The translations under genes were made by a program, and so were the position numbers. From Anodontia alba (taxonomy: Eukaryota > Mollusca > Bivalvia > Lucinida > Lucinidae), in assembly GCA_964016985.1 (NCBI GenBank), contig OZ024827.1:75278953-75342952 (forward strand): DNA of 64,000 nucleotides, read 5' to 3'. The notes under the pieces were generated by a model. That model was given only the letters and a program-made list of their open reading frames with translations. It was not told the DNA's origin and made no database searches. Below are positions 33,001-48,000 of this stretch, piece by piece. Every line of letters starts with the position of its first letter. The first letter of the stretch is position 1.

Positions 33001-36000
33001 ATATTGGAATAATACTAACATGGCACTGTAAAAACAACAAAAAAAAAAAAAGGTAAATGTTCTTAAATTTCGAACATTTTAGACCATGTTTTGCCTTAAA
33101 GTTTGCTTTTTATGCAGATTTTTTTTAGTATGCTTAGTGGAATGGCAAACAGTGTAGACCCTGATCAGACTGCTCCTTCAGGAGCAGTCTGATCTGGGTC
33201 TGCACTGTTTGCATAATATGCTGTATTGTCAAGTACTTAAGTGTATGAAATTTAGGATATTTGCTGTAGAAATGCGTGTTTGTAAACACTATGCCCCTAA
33301 CTATACACTTGTCCCTACAAAATACCAAACTTGAAATAGGGCATAACTCTTTTAAAGATAATCCAATTTTGTTTTTTTCAAGAGTTAATCAGGTGTTCTA
33401 CTTCGCAGCCCCAATTAATCTGCTACATGCCAAAGCCCTACTGTGCTTTCGACATCTTTCAGAAAGTCGTCTTTTGCTTGGCGCTTTACACAGATGAAGT
33501 AAATTTGCAAACTTTTGTCATGATTCAATGTAAAACAATTTGTCATAACTACCTATGCACAAAAAGTTTCATTCCTGTCATTGGTCTTTAAAAAATCAAA
33601 TATTTTCACTTTTTACCATAGTAAAAATGGATGTAAATTATGCAGAAATCTTTGGGTAGGTAATTTGGAGGAAGATTTTCAACAAGTTCCGCTTGTTCAA
33701 TTTTTCTGAAATTTTCACAGTATTGTTGTGAAGCCTCAATAATTCAAATTCAGCAAAGAAAAATAAACAATATTTTCTTAGACAAAAATTCCAAAAAATC
33801 ACTATACTATAGAAATTGCATAGGTCAGACCAATTTTTGGCCATAAATTTAATTTTAGGATAAAAATTTGAGAACAAAACACAGAAGCAGAAAAGACAAA
33901 TGGTTTCTGATAAGACATGGTCAATCAGAACAAAATATTTTCATTTAAAATAAAACGCCAATCAAAAACATCTTTCTGAGTGATGTCGAAAGGACAGTAG
34001 CTCAAATACCTTCTGTGAAATCATGTACAAATTGTAAAGTGTGACAAATGGAATAACAAACAAACAGATAACAATGCAGTATGCTGCCTGCCCCAACTCA
34101 ACTGCTTTTTTTTTTTTCAAAATCGAAGCTTGAATAGCTAGAACTCTATGTAGAATTCTGTGTATCCTATGTATGGTAAATGTCTTAAAATTTTGTACAC
34201 CAAAGTGTATGACAAAATGGCAACAGTCTGATCAGGATCTACACTGTTTGCCATTCCAGTAAGTATATTAAGAAACAACTGCATAAAAAGCAAAATTTAG
34301 GCCAAAAAAGTATGGAATAAAGTGTTCGAAATTTTTAGGACAATTACTGTACCCTATTTACTCTAAGTATTCAGATGCCTAACCTCTTTACCATACTTGT
34401 CCTGAAAATGGGGGAAGTCCATTTCACTTCCTGTTGATGTGCCTTAACCCTTGTCATGCTGAATAAATTAAGATGCCACGCCAACTTCCAATTTTCAGCC
34501 AATCAGATTACCCTTTTCCAGGTGGTTGATATAAATTCAAGTACTGATTGACAAACAGTGCAGATCCAGATCAGTTGGCTTCCCCAACTGATCTGGATCT
34601 ATGCTGTTTGCAAAGGCAGGGTATATCCAGATTCAGCAGGACAAGGGTTAATGCTTAGCATACTGGGTAAAAAATTCTGCGGACAACATTTTGAAATAAA
34701 GACATATTTTATATAAAAATATTTACAGATGTACATTTAATTTTTTCTGAAAATATTATGTCAAAGAAACTGCCAAAGGTCCTTTGTATGAAATGACAAA
34801 CCCTTTTTTCAACTGCCAATGTTACAAAGTCTACTATTAGAGCAGAGCTGTAATACAAATACATGTTTAACAGGCAACATATGCAAATTACTAAAGTACA
34901 AAAAAAAAAATATTAGCATCTAAATTATGTATTATTCTCTGGAAGTTTGAACAATTACTGTGGATCTCTGTTCTAATTATTAGAGCACAAAAGTACCTCA
35001 ATGCATGCCTTACCAGTCACTGATTATACTTCAAAGAGATTCAAAATACTGGCTTTTGACAAGATAAATTGGGTACACATCTGGAATTAGCAGATATGAT
35101 AACTTGTCAGATCAGTGTCAAAACAGGTTTTAAAAGTCACTGTGATAGTGGCACAGGTCACTGACCACATAAAAAGATTATTGTGGGTACTCATAGAAGT
35201 GCCTTACTATTAGAAGTGCCTTAGGCCAGGCACTTTTAATGAGTACCCACACTGTATGTTTTCGTGGAGTAATAAGAGAAATATTAATACTTTTTGGTAG
35301 AAAACATTCATAACCAGGAGTTATAGGATAAGTGTTTATAAACCTAGACGCTGGCCTCGGTGGCTCAGTTGGATGCGCCGTCCGACTGGAGACCAGGAGG
35401 TCGCGGTTTCAACCCCCGCCGAGGTCGGCAACATTTTCGTGGAGACTGATCGTGAAATATTTTCTACGGTCATTCTCTCCCTTCTGCTGATTCAAGAAGG
35501 GCAGTTGTCAGTTTCTGGCGAAAGAATGTGCACAATACTGGTTAACCGCTTAGAGGACTAAGCCTGCCCAGTAAACGTGTGGTTAGGTAAACTGACCACG
35601 CTCATCAAGACCCCATTGGGTTGACTGGGCCGTAAAACCTCAACACAAACAAAAACAAAACAAAATAAACCTAGACAGGACATGAGCCAGTGCATGACAA
35701 AACCTACAATAAGACCTGTGTGGCCAGCAAAGGTTCAGATCAGCCTGTATATCCACCCAGTATGGCAAGGATTCTCATTAAAGAAGGCACATGCGATCAG
35801 CAAAGACTCTAATCAGACTGCACAGATGCATAGGCTGATCTGAGTCTTTGCTTCAGAAGCCAAATGATCTGGACCTACATTGTTTGGAGAGGCAGGGTAT
35901 ATCTGGGTTCAGCAGGACCAGGGTTAATATGAACCCATTTTAGTCTGGAGACTGGCTAATTGGCAAACAGTGTAGACCCAGAGACACTAAAGAAGGTAGC

Positions 36001-39000
36001 ATCTGATCAGGGTCTACACTGTTTGTATTCAATATAGGAGTTTCTATTAAACAGTGTAACAATCAAAACTAACCAATCACCCTCCTTTTGGAAACAGACC
36101 AGTCCAAAGAGTAAGTGGTAGAAGAGTCCACTTGACATTAACGAGTTAACCCTTGTCCTGCTGAACCCGGATATACCCTGTCTTTGCAAACAGTGTAGAT
36201 CCAGATCAGTTGGCTTCTGAAGATCTGCACTGCTTGCCATTAAGTATGTGAATTTATAGCAACAATCTGGATTGATTAATCTGATTGGCTAAAAATTATA
36301 AGTGGGCGTGGCATCTTAATTTATTCAGCAGGACAAGGGTTAATATTCAAACATTATAAAACTGGCAAAGTACCTGATAAGCAAAGCAAATAGTTGGAAC
36401 CACTAAAAACACATCCATCCAATGGTCTGGTCTGAAAAATATTTATATAACAAACAGGTGTAAAATATGTAACAAATATATGTAAAATCTGAGACAATAA
36501 ATGTGTGAAATGTTAATACCCCTCCACTATCCTGTGGCAGGAAGATAACTTTCAAAAATTGACGAAATTTTTCCCATTAGCAATCCCAAAACAACCAGAT
36601 TTCCATAATATCAATGCACATACCAAATTTGGTTAAAATATATTAATATTTACTCAAGTTATCATCTGGAAATGAAAATATGGACAAGTGGCGGGCAGAT
36701 AACTCTGTCAAAACTGACAAAATTTGCCCATTAAAAACCCACAAACCACTCATCCGTGATGTACATGTATATGCAACATTTGAATAAAATCCTTCAAAAC
36801 CTATTTCCCCTCCAAGTGTATGTTCATCTGTCCTCCCATAAGAGAGTGGAAACCAAGTGTTATGGACGTACAGGTGGAAGGATGGATGGATTGACTAGCC
36901 GACGGATGGACAGACACTCAGAGGGACATAATACCCCACCACTAGAGTGTGGCTGGGTATAAAAACATACAATCAACTCTGCAAAAATGAAAATTTGTGA
37001 TGACTGGGATTTGGTATTTTACATCCCTTTCAACATTACTTAAGTCATATTAAGATGATGGAAGGGTGATAATGAAAGGCTCTGTGCAATGAAGTGCTAT
37101 ACAGTCATGAGCTGAATCCTACTTTCAGTGTGAATCCAACCTAAGACATTGTGAGCCACAGTCCAGACTCCCGACCACTCGGATACCTGGACACTTTAGG
37201 AAAAATTGTTTGGAAAATAATATTTAACTCTTTGCATGCCATGCTGGGTAATTCTGCATGCCTTTTTGTCATCTATGGATTTTTTTAAAATTAGCTTTTT
37301 CCAAAAAATCTTTCAGGAATAGTATCAGAGTGTCAAACAGTTTGGATCAATATCAGGCCCGATGTTTTGTCCAGCCTGATCTGGGTCCAAACTGTTTGCA
37401 AAGGTTATCAGCAGATGATAAAAGTCGCCACTAGCGGTGAAAGAGTTAAGCTACTTTTTCCATAAAAATTGTACAGAATATACTATCTAAATACATACTC
37501 CACAGATATTTATAGAAAATTAATTTACCAGGTATGGAAGGAAAATGTGACATTGTCAAGCCCAAAATATAAAAGTGAGTGATTCTTTGGATACATATAT
37601 AAACCTCTAACACTCTGTGGGCAAATGATGAAATTTTCCCCAGAAAATAAGATTTTATATTTCATGCAATTTAGCATGAAATGTAAAAACATATTTTGTA
37701 GGAAAAATAGGAAAAATACATGTAGTCAAAAATGCCTCTGACAGGAAGGCACTTCTAATGAGCGCCTACAACATACTGGTATGTTTTGGTCCAGAAATAA
37801 GAAAACATTTTACCTTATAGCCCCTTTTAGCTTGAGCAATACTCAGACATTTTTTCCACCTGGTGCAGAACAATTTACCATATTAGACCTAATTACGCAC
37901 ATACTCCTATAAGCGTGCAGTCACATAATTCCATAGTCTTCAGATTACAGCCAGTGTACTTTTTGTCTTCTTCTTTATAAAGGCATATGTTGTGGGTACC
38001 CATTTGAATTGAATTGACTTGTCAATGCAATTCAAATGAATACCCTCAACATATGTTTTATAAAGAAAATCAGAGGAAAAAAAATCGCATAAATATATTA
38101 AAGAAATCCTTTGCTGACCTTTTTTTAAAGTGCACCCTTAGAATGTAGATATATATTTACCACAATTTTCCAGTAATTTTGAAGAACCTAAGCACACAGT
38201 ATGGTAATTAGGTCGAATACGGTATTTAAATTCAGATGTGGAAAAGTCAGTTTTGATTCTTGGGGTAAAGGTTATTTTTATTTTTTTTGATAAAGGGGTA
38301 AAAATGGGTATTAGTTTTGTAGTTTTTAAGATATAGATACACTACCATCATTTATTGAATGACCCTCATAAAACTCTAAGCAAGGGTTCATACAGACAGG
38401 GTCTGGTAAAATTCAAGTACGGTAAATGTCCTAGAGTTTCGAACACTTTATTCCATACTATTTTGGCCTAAATTTTGCTTTTTATGCATCTGTTGCATAA
38501 AATACTTCATGGTATGGCAAACAGTGTTGACACTGATCAGACCACTCCTTAGCAGTCTGATCTGGGTCTGCACTGTTTGCATGTCATTTTGTCAGACACT
38601 TTGGTGTTTGAAATTTTAGGACATTTACCATACTTTTCAAGAACAGTGGGGCCTATTTTCAAGGATTATCTCAAGAAATAGCCAAATTTTGTTATGGAGA
38701 AATCAAATGAGGATAATATTCATCTACTGTATTTGCACAAAGTACTTGGATATACATGCCTGGACAAAGTGTAGACCCAGATCAGATGCAGCAGATACAT
38801 CAACAGGTAGCAAAATAGACTTGCTCAAATTTTAGGACTTGACTGGTAAAGATTTAAGGTGTCCAAATACCAGTAAATATGATAAAGAACATATCTGCTA
38901 CTTTAAGTCACACTGACCTCTTAACCCTTGTCATGCTGAATAAATTAAGATGCCATGCCCACTTCTAATTGTCAGCCAATCAGATTCCTTGATCAAGAAT

Positions 39001-42000
39001 GTTAATATAAATTCACATACTGAATGGCAAACAGTGCAGATCCAGATCAGTTGGCTTCTTCAGAAGCCAACTGATCTGGATCTACACTGTTTGCAAAGGC
39101 AGGGTTTATCTGAGCTCAGCAGAACAAGGGTTAAAAGTATAGGTCAGTGCGACATATTTCATGGGATAGGTCAGTGGTAATAACATTTTGGCATAGTTGA
39201 TAGATTAACATAAAACTTGACATTTTGCTGTCAATCTTCAATCAGCTTTAACATTTATTGTGTGCTTAATGTAGACCAAGCTTTTTGTGAAAGCTAATAC
39301 TTGTGGTGTCTTAATGTTTAGGATAATTACAGTGCCATACACAGATTGTTTGCAGGTCTGGCCATCTCTAGACTTACTTTGACTTGACAGATCTTGGTGG
39401 CTCATGAGGTAGGAAATATTTTGCTGTGACTAGTACCACTACATACAAGATTCCAATCACACCTATAAAACTGAAAACAAAGAAAGAGAAATTGTTGCTG
39501 TACAAGATTCCAATCACACCTATAAAACTGAAAACAAAGAAAGAGAAATTGTTGTTGTACAATGTAAATTCAATACTAAACGTACATATCTGAGTTAACC
39601 CTTAAACTGCCAATCACAACAATTGTCTGCTTTTTATCTGCTTGTGATTTTAAAGGTCATTTTTGCAAACAGTGTGGACCCAGATCAGACTGCTCCTATA
39701 AGGAGCAGTCTGATCAGGGTCCATACTGTTTGCCTGCATGCAAAAATAGGTTTGAAAAGTTTGCAAGAATATTCAGTAGACAACATAAACAGATGACATT
39801 TCCAGATGCAGGTTTTTTTTTGCATTTTAAGGGTTAACATTAATGCTTCACACTTTGGGTAAAAGTTTAACCCTTGTCCTGCTGAACCCGGATAGGTCCT
39901 ACTTTTGAAAACAGTGCAGATCCAGATCAGTTGGCTTCTGAAGAAGCCAACTGATCTGAATCTGCACTGTTTGTCATTCAGTATGTGAATTTATATCAAC
40001 ATCCTGGATTAAGTAATCTGATTGGCTGAAAATTGGAAGTGGGAGTGGCCTCTCAATTTATTCAGCATGACAAGGGTTAAGTAAACAACATAATAAAATA
40101 TTTTTCTTATTTTTCCAAGAAAACAGGATACAACATTTCTTGCAAACTGTCTCTTGTTTTCTGGGAAAAATATCATCAATTTGTCATCTTCTGAACCAAA
40201 TGAAAATGAAATTTGCTTCAAGAGCACACTGTACAACCGGCGCCTTTGAAGACAGATGACTGTGTTGAAGACAGACAATGCAATAGGTGTCTGAGAAAGG
40301 ATACGTCTAGAACTTCTGTCTGTAAAATCAAGGAGGAAATCTATGTTCTATGTTTAATGGAAAAGTTATCGGATGTTTAAAGATACCAAAGTAGCAGTCT
40401 GAATTTATTCCTGAGCAGATAAGGCTATGCCAGCTCCAAAAATAACTTTTCAAGAAAATGGCACAATAATTTATTTTCTGCTCTAGATGAATGTCAATGG
40501 AACTGATATATTCACTTATATATAATAAAACTACATTTATTTAGTGACCATTCTGCCTAATATGGTCTCACAGTTTGGTTTAATATTTAAACTACATGCC
40601 CCCAAACAGACTAGGTGTCACAAAATTGCTGTCTTTACCTACAGATCACATTTTCGCAAAGATGACTATCAAGACAGATCAGAGAGTTTAAAAGCTAACA
40701 GTGAAGACATTTTTTAACTTAAGTTGTATATTTCAGAAAGACATATTCTGACCAACTTAGCAATGGCAGTTTGACGTTTAATCAGTCTAAGCTCTTTTAA
40801 AGGTCACGTCTGATAATAGTCTAAAGTTGAAAGTACCATAATAAGCCTAAGTACTGGGACAGATAGGCCTTTGCAAACAGTGTAGCCCCTGATCAGATGC
40901 TGCAGTATGCGAGATCTGATCAGGGTCTACACTGTTTGCCAAACATACAGCAATATTGTAGACACAGCAAAGGTAGTAGAATGGATTATTTCAAATTTTA
41001 GGACAAGTATAGTTAGTAGGTAAGGTCTCTCAATACATAGGGTAAATATGGTATATTGATTTAAGGTCAAACCACTCTCAAAATGGTGGAAATTCAACCA
41101 AATGTAGCAAGTCCCTTTAAAACCAAGACTTTCTTTGTCATCTCCCCACTCAAGTTGAAGCATGGGTCTGACAAACAGAGACATTTAGTTATATATACAC
41201 TAGAACCTTTTCATAAGCAGGGCCCATTTGTTCAAAGCGTCGTTAGCTTAAGAAGCTCGTTAAGTGTCACTTCGTTAACTGTTTTAGCAGATTCAATATA
41301 CAATATTCTGATATATTTTGCTGAAAAAATGTGAGTAGCTTTTGCACTGCAAAAGCTACTCACATTTTTTCAGCAGAAAATTTCAGCATATTTGCGTATC
41401 ACTGGATGTAAATTTTAACGAATCGTTAACTAACGATATCGTTAGCTTTGAACAACTGGGCCCTGGTTCATTGTAAGATGGTTTTAGATGTAAGACAGTT
41501 TAAAGTTGGACCCCAAAAATGTTGTATCCAAACAAAAATGAAAACCATTTATGGTCATTTTTCTATGTAATCTATACATTTTTGTTTGGAAACAACACGT
41601 TAGTTTAGCGAACATGGTTTTTGCTTTGGATCCCAGCAATAGTATTATAAAAAAAGTTGTGGTGTATTTTCATATCCCATTGTTATTCTCCCGCAATATT
41701 TGCCTGAGAACTTAGCTTGAGGACAGAATATTGGCCATGGGCAGACACAGGATGTGACAAGAAAATATACATATCATTTTCTATTTATCATCCTCTATAC
41801 TTGATCACATTAATTGCTATCATACACAATTTCTTAACCCTTAAAGCTCAACTCACAACTGCAGCAGATAACTCTTTTTTTCTTTTTTTTGGAGAAGTCC
41901 AGTCTTGACATTTGAAGTGAGTTGTCTGTCAAGTGGATGATTAACATGAAATGTCAAGACTTGGTTTCCTCAGACAAAAAACAAAACAAAACAAAAACTA

Positions 42001-45000
42001 GATTGCGCAATCCATGGCATGCCATTGCAAATTTCCCACGCTCTGTGCCAATATAGCTTATAGCAAGATGGATGGATGGACGGAAAAATAATGTTACTCT
42101 CGCACAACCTTACCACGAGGGAAAGTCATATAGCAAGTTTGGTTAAATTCCGCCCAGTTGTTTAGAAGGAGATAGCATGACTGATGGACAGACAGAGGCG
42201 TTTGCAATATACCCATCACTAAAGCTTGGGGATAAAAATAGAAAATTTTAGAATGTCATCTGCTACAAATTTTGCTTGATGCTTTAAGGGTTAAAATGAT
42301 AACCTGTGACCTGTACAGGCGTAACTCAAGATATGATGTTTTGTTTTTTTTTTGTTTGTTTTTTTTTTCAACAAAATAAGAAAAATATCAGGGCCCAGTT
42401 GTTCAAAACTAATGATGTTGTTAGTTAATGTATCGTTAAATATGCCATATTTTGCAAAAGCTACTCACATTTTTTCAGCAAAATTCCTGTGAATTAGATA
42501 CTGTACTTACTAGAACAGTTAACATTTTGACCACTAAAGAGCTTGTTAAGCTAACGATGCTTTGAACAACTTGGGCCCAGGATTTTGGGGAGGAAAAAAA
42601 AAAGCATCATATTTAGAGCCATGCACAACATATACATTGTATTTTAGTGAAAAACATTGACATGAATAACCCTTGTATCAGGAGCTTTATGATATACTTG
42701 CCTGGCATATTTGAGAAAATCTATTCTTTTTGGAAAACAGAGCGGCAATATCAGAATCACTGAGGTGACGATGATAGTAAAACTCCGGTCCATATACAAT
42801 GGTTGGTAAGTACAGTAAAGATGCTTTGCAGAAAACAAGAAGACTGAAACAAGAGAAACAAAAGGTACAGTAAATGTCCTAAAATTTTGTATAGCAAAGT
42901 TTCTGACAAAATGGCATATGCAAACAGTGCTGACCCAGATCAGACTGCTCCTGAAATCAGGGTCTACACTGTTTGCCATTCCACTAAGTATTTTAAGAAA
43001 TAATTGTATAAAAAGCAAAATTTAGGCCAAAGATGTATGGAATAAAGTGTTCAAAATTTTAGGACATTTACCATATTTACCCTAAGTATTGGGACACCTT
43101 AATTCCTTACCATATTTGTATTATTTGTCCTAAAATTTGGTCAAGTCCATTTTCCGTCTAAAATATTATAAGATGAGTAACAAATGGTGTATACCCTGAT
43201 CAGACACCACAGTAATGATATTTTTTTCTTATTTTTCCATAAAAACATAAGGTGTGGTACTCACTAGAAATGCCTCACTGAGGTACTTCCAGTGAGGAGC
43301 TTCTACTGATTACGGTAACTGTCCAAAACATTATGGACACTTTATTCTATACGTTTTTGTCCTATTTTTTTTACTTTTGTGCAGTTGTTTCTTAAAATAA
43401 TTAGTGGAATGGTAAACAGTGCAGATCCTGATCCGACTCCTCCTTCAGGAGCAGTCTCATCTGGGTCTGCACTGTTTGCATATGCAATTTGGTCAGACAC
43501 TTTTAATAGGCATATGAAATTTTAGGACTTTTACAGTACCCACAACACATTTTCATGGCGAAATTAAGAAAAAAATATTTTATAATTTCAGAATTAGTGT
43601 ATTAACCCTAAGTATTGGGACACCTTAATTCCTTACCATACTGGTATTAAAATTTGATCAAGTCCATTTTCCTACCTGTTGTGGTGTCTAAAATATTACA
43701 AGATGAGTGGCAAACAGTGTAGACCCTGATCAGATGCCACATTCTGTGGCATCTGATCTGGGTCTACATTATTTGGTCAGGCCTGTCAGTTCCAATATCT
43801 AGGGTTATTACAGTAATGATGTTTTTTTTCACTTATTTCTCTTCCAGTGAAGTGCTTCTACTGAGTACCAATAAAACATTTTCATGGAGAAATAAGAAAA
43901 AATATTTTATCACTTAAGAATTATTAATCAACCCTAAGTATTTGGACTTATAAACTCCTTAACATACTTGTCTTAAATTTTGAACAAGCCCATTTTACTA
44001 CCTATCAATGTGACTAAAAGCTCAATGAGTGACAAAAAGCATAAACTCTGATCAGATTCTGTATTCTTTGGCATCTGATCTGGGTCTAAGCTCAGGCCTT
44101 AATACTAAGGGCAAATACAATACAATGGATCCTTGTTATAACAACAGCATTTGTTCCCAAAGATGTTACCAAGAAAATGATTTAGCTGTTGTAAATAAAA
44201 ACATTAAACTATAATACCCCACCATTATCGTGTTGTCCAAGGCAGAGAACTCTGTCAACAATTGACAAAATTTGCCCATTAGCAATCCCAAATGAGATCT
44301 CCTTAATATCAATGCATGTACCAGTTTAGTTAAAATCCCTTGAGATTTACACGTTATCATCCAGAAACAAAAATATGGGCGTGTCTCGGGCAGATAAGTC
44401 TGTCAAAATTTGATAAAATTTGCCCATTAGCAATGCCAAACCAATCTCCACATATTGGTGAGAATCCATTGATGTTTATTCAAGTTATCATCCCAAAACA
44501 AAATACAGACAGACGTCGGGATGGACGTACTTACGAGACAGACGTTATAAGGTTATCACTTCTATCGTTCTTTGATCTTTTTAACCCCACAACACAAATT
44601 TTTTTAATCCCACAATGCAAATTTAACCCCACAATGACAGAATAAACAGAAACCAACCTTATAATGTGAAATTCTACAGAAACGCTGACGTCGGAATGTC
44701 ATGTGGGCATGTACAGACAGACGGACAGACACACAGACATCCAATGAGAAACCATAATACTCCGCCACTATCGTGTGGAGGGGTATAAAAAGCCTTAACC
44801 CACTGTAGACTGAAAAGACTTCCCCATACTAGATATTGAAAGAGTCCAATTTTAATTTTAAGTATGTCTGGCTATGAGTTTTAGATATTCCTAGAGAAAA
44901 AATGCTAAACCATTTGCAAACAATGAAGACCCTGATCAGATTCCATGTTCTGCAGCTCTGATCTGGCACTGCACTATTTACCAATTACCCTTTTAGGGGT

Positions 45001-48000
45001 CTCCAGACTACAATGGGTTAAACACAGCAGAATGATATATAAGAAAGGACTTGTTTTATTCGTATTTCTTGATAGAATATGGTTTTGATATTTGTTGGAA
45101 TTGCCTCACTGAGGCAATTCTAACAAAATATCCAAAATATATTAGATAGAATAAACTATTTGCATAATGTTTGATTAACTGTCACCTCTTGAGAAAAGAT
45201 TTCATGTTGGCCAAATTGTCAGTATAATGGCTTTTGTCATTGTATCGAGTGTCAGTATACAGAGGGTTGACCGTATATAATGTTCTAACTCCATATCTGG
45301 ATCAAACTGAGATATTCATATTGATATTCAATTATCTGGGTGATCTCTGTCAAAACGCCATGTCTTGAAAATATGGACATCACTAGAACAGACTCATAAG
45401 AGACAAGTTTAATAAATTACTGATTTCTATTTTTAAGGGAGAAATATTAATGGGACTAGATACATTTGGTAGCTTTTCTGCTATTCTTTACAAAGGAAAC
45501 AATTTTTGTGACTTCCTGTTAGCCTTCCTGCACTTCAAGCCCCTTGGAAGCAAATTCTTTCCTTTTAGAATAGACCCCTTTCAGAAGGGGGGTTAAACAA
45601 TTTTAAAAATACCCCCCTGATGCCATTAGCTAATTGTAGTATGCAGCAGTATAAATATTAACTGGAAATGTGTTTGTAAAACATTATGCCCTTAACTATA
45701 CATCCGACAAAATAATCTGATTTTTTTTTTCAAGTTTATCAGGTGATCTACCAATCATCCCCAACAAGCTTACCAAGTTTCAAGGCCTTATCTCAAATAG
45801 TTTTTGAGACATCTTGCTTACAAGATTTCATTATATTGAATAGGCTTATAATACAAAGGTCCATAAATCTGGAACTACTAGTCCTACAGAAAAAAAGAAA
45901 AAATGGGTCTGCTTACTTCCATTCTTATAACATAAATTTTCATCATCCTATCTCTAACAGTTTTTTGACCGTACCCTAAGCAAATGAACAACTCAAAACC
46001 AATATGCCCCTCCAACGTCTTCAAAGTTGGACAAATAAAATAAATACTTACAATCTTCCCATTGGTCCCCTATGATGATGAGGAATGTTATACAGGTACC
46101 AAAGCAATATGTTGTCAGAAACATTGCACTAGCCCTTTGAGCATTCTTTCCGCACACTGTCCGTACAACGTCCTGGTATGTGTTAGCTCCCTTTATGTCT
46201 GAACAGTAGGCTAATATCATGATAGCAGCAACAATGAAGACTAGAAACACCTAAAATATAGAGGTAAAAGGGGTAAACCTCAAACTCTTTATAACACTAT
46301 TACTGGATTCAAAGCAAAAACCTGGGCCCAGTTGTTCAAAGCATTGTTAGCTTAACAAGCTCATTAGTGGTTAAATTGTTAACTGTTATAGTAAGTACAA
46401 TATCTAATTCACAGGTATTTTTGCTGAAAAAATGTGAGTAGCTTTTGCAAATGCAAAAGCTACTCACATTTTTTCAGCAAAAATATTAGCGTATATGCCA
46501 TATATAATGATTAAAGTTTTAATGATATGTTAACTAACGACAACTGGGCCCTGTTAACTAAACAACAGTGTTGTATCTAACAAAAATGTATAGATTATAT
46601 AGAAAAATAACCATAAATAGTCATTTTTCTATATAATTATAATTTTTACAGAACATAAAATGTATAGACTATGTAGAAAAATGACCATAAATGATCATTT
46701 ATGGTCATTTTTCTATATAATCTATGCATTTTTGTTTAGTAACAACACCTTTGAAAAGAGTCCTTCATTAGACCATCTTATGCCCCGTTTATATGCATAA
46801 GTTTGCCCCTAGGGGCAAATTTACCCCTAGGGGCAAATATACCCCTAGGGGTAAACTTGTCATGTGAACGCATTTGCCCCTAGGGGCAAAATTTACCCAC
46901 GTGGGTAAATTGCCCCAGCTCAAGGGTAGGGGCAAATATATTTGCCCCTAGGGGTATTTTACCCCTAGGGGTATATTTCGTCATGTAAACGCAATGTTTA
47001 ATTTACCCATAGGGGTAAATTTTGTAAATATGTTTGGAATGCCTCAAAATACATGTATACAATGTTTATTTTGCATAAATTTTATTTGTTTATTTACTTG
47101 ATGTCTGCAAATATACTTGTACCTTCTCAGTCACAAATTTATGTTTGCAAGTTATGGTCAGAAGTGAGTTATTTGACAAGAATACTATTATGCTAGTAGC
47201 AGTTAGGATACTGATTCAAGGCAAATATGATTTATAGTTATTATGTTGCTGATCAAGTAGCACACTTTTGTGCTGATCTATTATTAAATAGTTAATGTCA
47301 TCAAGAAAGTTTTCACAGTATTTTTAACCAATTTGATGACTAAAATTAATTCTCATTTCTGAACGCTTATCGTTCCCATTTCTTAACGCTTATCGCGGAG
47401 GGTAAAATTTTTAGCAGACAATAACTTGAAATATTTCCTTATTATTCCCAGAAAATAGGCTTTGACATTTCAAGAAAATGGTGCCATCCCTTTATTTTCT
47501 GAGGAAAAAAACAAAACAAAAAAAAACAAAAAACACAGAAATACTACCAATTTGGCATCTGTTAATTTCGCCCAGAGAACCAGAGTGATAAAGGTTGATG
47601 ACTAAACAAAAATTACCAGGGGATATAAAAATGGTACCAGATCAGACTGTTGATCTGTTTAACAATCTCCGCACAGTCTGATTATGGTCTAAGGTACTCA
47701 CACACATGACATTTCAACAGTTTAATATGTGACAATTACTTGAGTACAGCCATCTGCAAACACACTAAATACTAGCAAAGGGGTTTGCAATGATCATGGA
47801 CAACAATTAGTTTATCTTTATATGTAGAATCCCATTGGTAAATAGGAAATACCCTGACCAGACTGTGCAGATCTATGCCACCAGAATTGAGTTCCCTGGT
47901 ATTCCCAGTTTCAGGTCCTATGCCAACATTCAACATTTTCATACAGCCTAATCTGAATTATAAAAAGTGATGTCAAATAATTAATTTTTATGTATTACGA

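Noticed and set aside
45993..46021. coding sequence after the donor at 46051
   Set aside because: The frame stays open past the exon by chance; GTAAGT and the phase of the next exon define the border.
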